Shown here piece by piece: positions 10,232 through 14,312 of a DNA stretch of 14,312 bases. The notes under the pieces were generated by a model. That model searched no databases and was not told the DNA's origin. It saw only the letters and a program-made list of their open reading frames with translations. Source of the DNA: an uncultured Gemmatimonadota bacterium (GTDB lineage Bacteria; Gemmatimonadota; Gemmatimonadetes; Gemmatimonadales; GWC2-71-9); contig CAMLLJ010000047.1 in assembly GCA_946480845.1 (NCBI GenBank), positions 1 to 14,312 on the forward strand. The letters run 5' to 3'. The stretch's first letter is position 1, and each line of letters starts with the position of its first letter. The position numbers were made by a program, and so were the translations under genes.

Positions 10232-10874
10232 CGTGCCATACCGGTATCGCGAGCTCCGTGCGCGCGCGCCATCCCGATGCGCGCGCCTCCACTTCGATGG
10301 TGACCGAGGCGATGTCGTCGGCGCCGCCGCACCGGCTCCGCCGCCAGCCGTAGGCGCCGACCTGCGCGCGCGTGGCTATGCGCTGGCTGGCGAGCGCGGT
10401 GACGCCGGTGTGGAGCACGTGGGCGACGCCGCCCTCGTGCGCGGCACGGGAGAGGCGCACCATCTCGGCGCTCCCGGGCTCGAGGCCGTCGAGCACCACC
10501 AGGGCGAAGCCGCCGGAGCGCGCCAGCACCTCGGCGGCCCGGAGCGCCGCCACCGGGCCGGCGGGGCGCACCAGCACGGGGCCGGTGCGCCAGGCGGCAC
10601 CGGTGGCGAGCGCCGCCGCGTCGATCCAGGCGGCGCGCTCGCCCTGCGCGATGGTGTGATGACAGGCGGCGCGCAGCAGCGCGGCCGCGCCGGGGCCGGG
10701 GGCCCAGGCGCTGAGCCGCCCCCGCTGCAGCCCGCCGCTGGGGAAGATCCGGTCGAGCTCCGCCACTCCCGTGGGCACCGCCGCCCAGCTCGGCTGGGCG
10801 GCCGGCAGGGTGTCGGGGAAGCGCTCGACCAGGAGCGCCGCGGCGGTGGCGAGACGATTGGCAGCCAGGCGCAC
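10173..10874 (-). CDS. imuA: ImuA, RecA-like SOS mutagenesis protein
   Basis: RecA-related protein of about 233 residues, first gene of the imuA-imuB-dnaE2 cassette; in other species it joins ImuB and DnaE2 in the mutasome. The VPTGVAELDRIFPSGGLQRG segment (about 33-52) is the PTGxxxLDxxLPGGGxxxG signature of the family. The P-loop position reads APGPGAAALL, without the GKT Lys/Thr, so ATP binding is doubtful. A Walker-B-like strand FALVVLDGLEPG follows. The GTG at 10874 is chosen because codon third positions turn AT-rich just before it. A TTG at 10895 is possible; GGAG directly abuts the GTG, so neither has ideal spacing. Longer readings up to 11249 run through repeat DNA and are rejected. 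Confidence 0.87.
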   Translation of the reverse strand: MRLAANRLATAAALLVERFPDTLPAAQPSWAAVPTGVAELDRIFPSGGLQRGRLSAWAPGPGAAALLRAACHHTIAQGERAAWIDAAALATGAAWRTGPVLVRPAGPVAALRAAEVLARSGGFALVVLDGLEPGSAEMVRLSRAAHEGGVAHVLHTGVTALASQRIATRAQVGAYGWRRSRCGGADDIASVTIEVEARASGWRARTELAIPVWHDDLRLSLDPGRTDRRGERR

Positions 10875-10889
10875 CTCCGGAAAGGCCCC

Positions 10890-10904
10890 GAACAAAACCC
10901 GAAT
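10890..10904. promoter_or_regulatory. Possible LexA-type direct repeat in front of imuA
   Basis: GAAC, 7 nt, GAAT matches the alphaproteobacterial-style LexA box GAAC-N7-GAAC (read on the other strand as GTTC-N7-GTTC) with one mismatch. A minus-strand TATTCT (10918-10913) would serve as a -10 placing this box at the start of transcription. The cassette is LexA-controlled in many bacteria. A short degenerate motif can occur by chance, so this is tentative. Confidence 0.35.
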
Positions 10905-10969
10905 CTGAGGCCAGAATAGCGGTAAATCCGGGGGGGCGCAAGACGGTGCTCGGGCGGGCGTCGTGGACG

Positions 10970-11023
10970 TCACAGCAACGGCAACTGCCACAGCAACTGC
11001 AACTGCCACAGCAACTGCAACTG
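10970..11023. repeat. Three tandem 18-bp repeats
   Basis: The unit CCACAGCAACTGCAACTG occurs perfectly at 10988-11005 and 11006-11023, and with two mismatches at 10970-10987. Each unit itself contains repeated CAACTG hexamers. The last copy runs into the left arm of the inverted repeat. The codons it would give are simple dipeptide repeats, so it is not coding. Confidence 0.9.
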
Positions 11024-11190
11024 CCGGAAAGGAGGCGCGGAGGGGCGGAGAGCGGAGGAAGCAGAAGCAACTGATGTCAAAAACAAAAACAAAAACAAAA
11101 ACAGAAAAGCGTCGTATGGCAGGCTGGGCGTGCAGCTGCAGTTCCTCCGTCCTCCGCGTCTCCGCGCCTCCTTTCCGTTGTTGCAGTTGC
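11011..11190. repeat. Imperfect inverted repeat of about 49 bp with an A-rich hexamer loop
   Basis: Left arm 11011-11060 and right arm 11142-11190 pair at about 43 positions, including an uninterrupted 18-bp match CGGAAAGGAGGCGCGGAG and an 11-bp terminal match GCAACTGCAAC. The arms contain repeated GCGGAG blocks. The 81-nt interior holds four perfect CAAAAA copies (11078-11101), an abrupt AT-rich island in this GC-rich DNA. The element could fold as a large cruciform or as a structured RNA, or be a non-autonomous repetitive element. No transposase or coding frame accompanies it. Confidence 0.85.
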
Positions 11191-11233
11191 CTGGCCGTTA
11201 CTTTCAACGATCCACCCATTGAAAGGCACCAGC

Positions 11234-11782
11234 ATGACCAGTCTCGCAAACCCGATCTCCGGTGCGGCGGACCAGGCGCGCGCCTATACCGAAGCGATCC
11301 TCGCGGCCCTCGGCGCGCGGGCGGAGCTGGAGGTGCTCGCCGAGACCCCGGGCGCGCTGCGGCAGGCGGTGGCGGGGCTCACCCCGGCGCAGCTCGCGAC
11401 ACCCGAAGCGCCGGGCAAGTGGTCGGTCGTCCAGGTCGCCCGGCATCTCGCCGACTCCGAAATCGTCGCCGCCTGGCGCTACCGGATGATCCTGGCGCAC
11501 GACCGGCCGGCGATCACCGGCTACGACCAGGACGCCTGGTGCGAGCGGCTGCGCTACGCCGAGCACGAGATCGAGGCCGTGCTCGACGACTTCGCCGCGC
11601 TGCGCCGGCTCAACCTCCGCCTGCTTGCAGCGACGTCACCCGAGGAGCGCACCCGCGTGGGCGTGCACGCCGAGCGGGGCGAGGAGAGCGTCGCGCACAT
11701 GATGCGGCTCTATGCGGGGCACGACGTCGTGCACCTCCGGCAGATCGCCCGGATCCGTGCCGCCGTCGCGCGGACGGCCTGA
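11234..11782 (+). CDS. DinB-family (DinB_2-like) four-helix-bundle protein
   Basis: Protein of 182 residues with the DinB/YfiT-like fold, a superfamily of metal-binding, often thiol-dependent enzymes. The family signature PGKWSVVQVARHLADSE lies at about 60-76 with His71. The C-terminal helix has GHDVVHLRQI with His163 and His167. These three His are the expected metal ligands, so the site looks complete. The ATG at 11234 has AAAGG 7 nt upstream. A TTG at 11219 in the same frame is less likely. The gene starts just beyond the composite repeat element and is followed after 1 nt by the cupin gene, so the two are one transcript. Substrate and reaction are unknown. Despite the family name there is no evidence that it is damage-inducible. 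Confidence 0.9.
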   Translation: MTSLANPISGAADQARAYTEAILAALGARAELEVLAETPGALRQAVAGLTPAQLATPEAPGKWSVVQVARHLADSEIVAAWRYRMILAHDRPAITGYDQDAWCERLRYAEHEIEAVLDDFAALRRLNLRLLAATSPEERTRVGVHAERGEESVAHMMRLYAGHDVVHLRQIARIRAAVARTA

Positions 11783-11783
11783 C

Positions 11784-12131
11784 ATGGACAAGGTCAGCCT
11801 CGCCGAGCGGTTCGCCGGCATCGCCGAGCACTGGCGGCCACAGGTGGTCGCCGCGCTGAATGGGCAGGAGGTCAAGCTGGTGAAGGTGCGCGGCGAGTTC
11901 GTCTGGCACCATCACGCCGACGAGGACGAGCTCTTCCTGGTCACGCGCGGCCGGCTCCGCATCGAGTTCCGCGACCGCGCCGTCGAGCTCGGCCCGGGCG
12001 AGCTGCTGGTGGTCCCGCGCGGCACCGAGCACCGGCCCGTGGCGGAGGACGAGGTGGAGCTGGTGCTCTTCGAGCCGGCGGCCGTGCGCAACACCGGGAA
12101 CGTCGTCCATCCCACCCTGACGGCGCCATGA
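11784..12131 (+). CDS. Small single-domain cupin protein
   Basis: Protein of 115 residues, nearly all one conserved cupin beta-barrel. Motif 1 runs from Gly37 to Gly56 with His42, His44 and Glu49 as metal ligands (WHHHADEDELFLVTRG). Motif 2 has GPGELLVVPRGTEH with His83. All four ligands are present, so a metal-binding function, possibly a dioxygenase, isomerase or sensor role, is likely, but the substrate cannot be read from sequence. It begins 1 nt after the DinB-like gene, and its TGA overlaps the next ATG as ATGA, pointing to translational coupling in one operon. Confidence 0.92.
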   Translation: MDKVSLAERFAGIAEHWRPQVVAALNGQEVKLVKVRGEFVWHHHADEDELFLVTRGRLRIEFRDRAVELGPGELLVVPRGTEHRPVAEDEVELVLFEPAAVRNTGNVVHPTLTAP

Positions 12132-12400
12132 GCCATCCCGACGGTTCGCTGGCCGGCGAGCGCGCGGTCCGGCTGCTGGAGGAGATCCGCGACCTGCAGC
12201 GCGAGCAGTCGGCGCGGCAGGCCGAGATGTTCGCGCTGCAGCAGCGTGCCGTGCAGAACCAGTTCGAGTCGGTGGCGGTGCAGGGCCAGGCGGTGGACCT
12301 GCAGCGGCGCGTCATGCGGCGGCTGCTGCCGGTGTTCACCGTCGTCGTGCTCGCGCTGATCGCGCTGGTGCTCGCATGGCTGTGGATCCGCCTGTCGTGA
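12128..12400 (+). CDS. Small coiled-coil protein with C-terminal membrane anchor
   Basis: Protein of 90 residues that I do not recognise. Residues 10-62 are a charged, Gln/Glu/Arg-rich helix with heptad-like spacing (RAVRLLEEIRDLQREQSARQ, then VQGQAVDLQRRVMRR), probably a coiled coil. Residues about 66-88 form a single transmembrane helix (LLPVFTVVVLALIALVLAWLW) with a two-residue polar tail. With basic residues just before the helix, the long N-terminal part should be cytoplasmic, a tail-anchored layout. It overlaps the cupin gene by 4 nt, and its reading frame shows the same GC bias as its neighbours, which supports it being real. Function unknown. Confidence 0.8.
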   Translation: MSHPDGSLAGERAVRLLEEIRDLQREQSARQAEMFALQQRAVQNQFESVAVQGQAVDLQRRVMRRLLPVFTVVVLALIALVLAWLWIRLS

Positions 12401-12497
12401 CGCTCGCCCGCTCGACGCGCCGCCCCTCCCGCTGACGCGACACTTCCGGGTCCGATTGCGGCGCGCGTGCCGGGTCGTGGCGCACCAGGTTGGATCC
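12401..12497. other. Short intergenic gap before the alkyltransferase gene
   Basis: These 97 nt hold no gene and no clear terminator. A separate promoter for the alkyltransferase gene is possible but not recognisable. Confidence 0.4.
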
Positions 12498-13058
12498 ATG
12501 ACACCTGCGGCCATCGAAGAGCACCACCTCCTCCTGACGGTACCGTCTCCCGTCGGCACGCTGCTGCTCATCGCGGCGGACCGGGGGCTGACCGGCGCCT
12601 ATTTCGAGACGTACCGGTACGGTCCGCGCGCTTCACCGGCCACGCCGCTGGACCATGGACGCCCCAGTCCCGCCGCGGAGATCCTGCACGCCGCCGCCGA
12701 ACAGCTCGGCGACTATTTCACGGGCGCGAGGACGGCCTTCGACCTGCCGCTCGCGCCGCGCGGCACGCCGTTCCAGCAGCGCGTCTGGCAGGCACTGCGC
12801 GCGATTCCCTTCGGCGCCGCGATCTCCTACGCGGAGCTGGCGCGGCGGATCGGCGCCCCTCGCGCGGTGCGCGCGGTGGGCGGCGCCAATGCGCGGAACC
12901 CGATCCCGATCATCGTGCCGTGCCATCGGGTGATCGGGGCGGACGGATCGCTCACCGGGTTCGGGGGCGGCATCGAGCGGAAGCGCTGGCTGCTCGGGCA
13001 CGAGGGCGCTATCGTGGGAGAGCCGCTCCTTGACTTCCCCAGCCGGACGGTCCGATGA
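12498..13058 (+). CDS. ogt: Methylated-DNA--[protein]-cysteine S-methyltransferase (O6-alkylguanine repair)
   Basis: Suicide repair enzyme of 186 residues that moves the alkyl group from O6-alkylguanine (and O4-alkylthymine) to its own Cys. The N-terminal ribonuclease-H-like domain ends at LGDYFTGARTAFDLPL. The DNA-binding domain begins GTPFQQRVWQALRAIPFG. The PRAVRAVGGANARNPIP segment has the arginine finger at Arg125, and PCHRVIG has the acceptor Cys142. GSLTGFGGGIERKRWLLGHE is the usual C-terminal segment. All key residues are present. The start at 12498 gives the normal N-terminus; a TTG at 12456 would add an Arg-rich extension. No Ada-type N-terminal domain is present. Its stop overlaps the lipoprotein ATG by ATGA. 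The symbol ogt is by family, since ogt and MGMT forms are not separable here. Confidence 0.95.
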   Translation: MTPAAIEEHHLLLTVPSPVGTLLLIAADRGLTGAYFETYRYGPRASPATPLDHGRPSPAAEILHAAAEQLGDYFTGARTAFDLPLAPRGTPFQQRVWQALRAIPFGAAISYAELARRIGAPRAVRAVGGANARNPIPIIVPCHRVIGADGSLTGFGGGIERKRWLLGHEGAIVGEPLLDFPSRTVR

Positions 13059-13510
13059 AGCGCACGCTCCTCGCCCTGCTCGCCGCCGCCATCGCCTGCA
13101 CGCCGTCACCCTCGCCTGCCGGCGGACCTGCTGATTCCGCCGCCGTGTCCGGGCCACCGGAGCAGGGACCGGTGAGCCTCACCCTCGACCGCACCAGCTA
13201 CGCCGCCGGCGACGCAGTCACGCTGACGCTTCGCAACAGCGGCGCCGGTCAGTACTACTTCAATCCCTGCCCGCGCATCATCGAGCGCGAAGAGAACGGC
13301 GCATGGACGCCGGTGGACGAAGGCCAGCGGATGTGCACGATGGAAGCGTGGATCCTCGACCCGAACGGCACCCGCACGGCCACCACGGAGCTTCCGGATT
13401 CGCTCGCGGCCGGGCGGTATCGCGTCGTCGTCTCGCTCACCGCCGAGGGGCAGGCGCCGTCGGCCGAGGCAGTGCGGGCCGTGAGCGCGCCGTTCAGCGT
13501 CGGGAGCTGA
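13055..13510 (+). CDS. Small secreted lipoprotein with an Ig-like fold
   Basis: Predicted lipoprotein of 151 residues. The signal peptide MKRTLLALLAAAIAC ends in a lipobox with Cys15, followed by a Ser/Pro/Gly/Ala linker to about 38. The rest is one beta-rich domain (VSLTLDRTSYAAGDAVTLTL, then AGRYRVVVSLTAEG, then SAPFSV), which resembles bacterial Ig-like domains where a TSYAxGDxVTLTLxN strand pair is common. Cys72 and Cys94 could form a disulfide. It is translationally coupled to the alkyltransferase gene by a 4-nt overlap, though nothing suggests a shared function. Specific role unknown. Its 3' end overlaps the convergent MocR-type gene by 17 bp. Confidence 0.82.
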   Translation: MKRTLLALLAAAIACTPSPSPAGGPADSAAVSGPPEQGPVSLTLDRTSYAAGDAVTLTLRNSGAGQYYFNPCPRIIEREENGAWTPVDEGQRMCTMEAWILDPNGTRTATTELPDSLAAGRYRVVVSLTAEGQAPSAEAVRAVSAPFSVGS

Positions 13511-14312
13511 GGGCGCGGGCCAGCTCGCGGACGCCGCGCCGGATCTCGGGCGCATCCACCGAGGCGAAGCCGAGGATGAGCCCGTCGCGCTCGAGCCGCC
13601 GGCGCGCGTGCCGGCTGATCGGCGTGACCTCGACCTGGCGTTCGGCCGCGGCGCGCGCGACGGCCTCGGCGTTCACGCCGGCGGGGAGCCAGGCGGCGGT
13701 CTGCAGGCCCGCTTCGATGTCAGAGACGGCGAGCCGGCCCGCCAGCTCCTTCCGCGCGCTGTCCATCAGCACACCCAGCCGCTCCGCATAGACGCCGCGC
13801 ATGCGCCGCAGGTGCCGCCCGAAGTGTCCCGCCTCGATGAAGTCGGCGAGCACGGCCTGGTCGGGGAGCGGCGCGTGCCGTGTCGTGATTGACCGTGCGG
13901 ACGCGGCCGCATCCACGAGACCGGGCGGCACGACGAGGTATCCCAGGCGCAGCGAGGGAAAGAGGACCTTGCTGAAGCTGCCGGCGAAGAGGACCTGACC
14001 GTCGCGTGCGAGCCCCTGGAGCGCGGGCAGGGGACGGCCCGCGTAGCGATATTCGCTGTCGTAGTCGTCCTCGAAGATCAGCGCGCCGTTCGCGCGGGCC
14101 CACTCGAGCAGGGCGAGGCGGCGGGGCAGGCTCATCGTCATGCAGAGCGGGAACTGGTGCGCCGGCGTCACGTACACCAGCCGCGCGCCGTCGAGCGCGG
14201 GGCCCAGCGTGAGGCCTTCGTCGTCGAGCGGCACCGGCGACAGGCGCGCGCCGTACGACTCGAAGACGCGCGCGGCGCCGGTATAGCCGGGATCTTCGAT
14301 CGCGACGGTATC
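13494..14312 (-). CDS. MocR-type (GntR/PLP aminotransferase-like) transcriptional regulator, 5' end outside the window
   Basis: The C-terminal 272 residues of a fold-type-I aminotransferase-like domain. The visible part starts DTVAIEDPGYTGAARV. It shows YVTPAHQFPLCMTMSLPRR, the MocR-typical form of that region, then FEDDYDSEYRY with the PLP-pyridine Asp, and GSFSKVLFPSLRLGYLV with the Schiff-base Lys. A C-terminal small domain ends ALSSRR. These signatures are those of PdxR/MocR regulators, which carry a GntR winged helix upstream; that half would lie beyond base 14312. A plain aminotransferase is possible but the TPxHQFP/MSLPRR pattern argues for MocR. Regulated genes are unknown; candidates are vitamin B6, GABA or amino-acid genes off the window. 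Confidence 0.9.
   Translation of the reverse strand, partial: DTVAIEDPGYTGAARVFESYGARLSPVPLDDEGLTLGPALDGARLVYVTPAHQFPLCMTMSLPRRLALLEWARANGALIFEDDYDSEYRYAGRPLPALQGLARDGQVLFAGSFSKVLFPSLRLGYLVVPPGLVDAAASARSITTRHAPLPDQAVLADFIEAGHFGRHLRRMRGVYAERLGVLMDSARKELAGRLAVSDIEAGLQTAAWLPAGVNAEAVARAAAERQVEVTPISRHARRRLERDGLILGFASVDAPEIRRGVRELARALSSRR

Noticed and set aside
10970..11101. CRISPR array
   Set aside because: The 18-bp repeats are directly adjacent with no unique spacers, and there are no cas genes.
10875..11249. Longer imuA frame with an N-terminal extension
   Set aside because: The extension translates the tandem repeats as Ala-Val and Phe-Val dipeptide runs and has AT-rich third positions near the true start, so it is noncoding.
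10963..11859. Plus-strand open frame beginning in the repeats with Thr-Ala and Lys-Thr runs
   Set aside because: It is the repeat element read through and then an out-of-frame shadow of the DinB-like and cupin genes.

Overview
The window is high-GC (about 70% by eye) DNA, densely coding, from a Gram-negative bacterium. An RND drug-efflux permease, a periplasmic adaptor lipoprotein and a small outer-membrane barrel protein all imply an outer membrane. The style of the intergenic repeats and of the ImuA/ImuB proteins would suit a soil or sediment lineage such as Gemmatimonadota, but no rRNA or other marker is present, so that assignment is a guess. I recognise no tRNA, rRNA, CRISPR array, transposase or phage gene.

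Left part (1-4400, minus strand): a TetR-type repressor gene lies upstream of an efflux adaptor gene and an RND permease gene that runs off the left edge. Both promoters can be read directly. Each has a -35/-10 pair with a copy of the palindrome ACAGACCGGTCTGT in the spacer, placed in the same register relative to the -10. A further copy sits just downstream of the adaptor promoter. This is a self-contained, autoregulated, inducible efflux operon. A long perfect hairpin built of heptamer repeats separates the repressor gene from the adaptor promoter.

Middle (4545-5656): a small heat-shock protein gene on the plus strand converges on a small outer-membrane barrel protein gene on the minus strand, with a hairpin between them.

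Centre (5778-10874, minus strand): a complete SOS mutagenesis cassette imuA-imuB-dnaE2, with overlapping genes. The ImuA and ImuB proteins are compact. ImuA has a degenerate P-loop, and ImuB appears to lack most of the N-terminal palm and the fingers. The cassette would carry out error-prone translesion synthesis, with DnaE2 as the catalytic subunit.

Intergenic 10875-11233: a composite repeat element fills most of the gap between the divergent imuA and DinB-like genes. It has three 18-bp tandem repeats, an imperfect inverted repeat of about 49 bp and four CAAAAA hexamers in the loop. This is the least explained stretch of the window.

Right part (11234-14312): a tightly packed plus-strand row holds a DinB-fold protein, a cupin, a small coiled-coil membrane protein, an O6-alkylguanine-DNA alkyltransferase (ogt/MGMT) and a small lipoprotein. 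It converges on, and overlaps by 17 bp, a MocR-type (GntR/aminotransferase) regulator gene that runs off the right edge. The imu cassette and the alkyltransferase give the window a DNA-damage flavour, but the other genes look ordinary.
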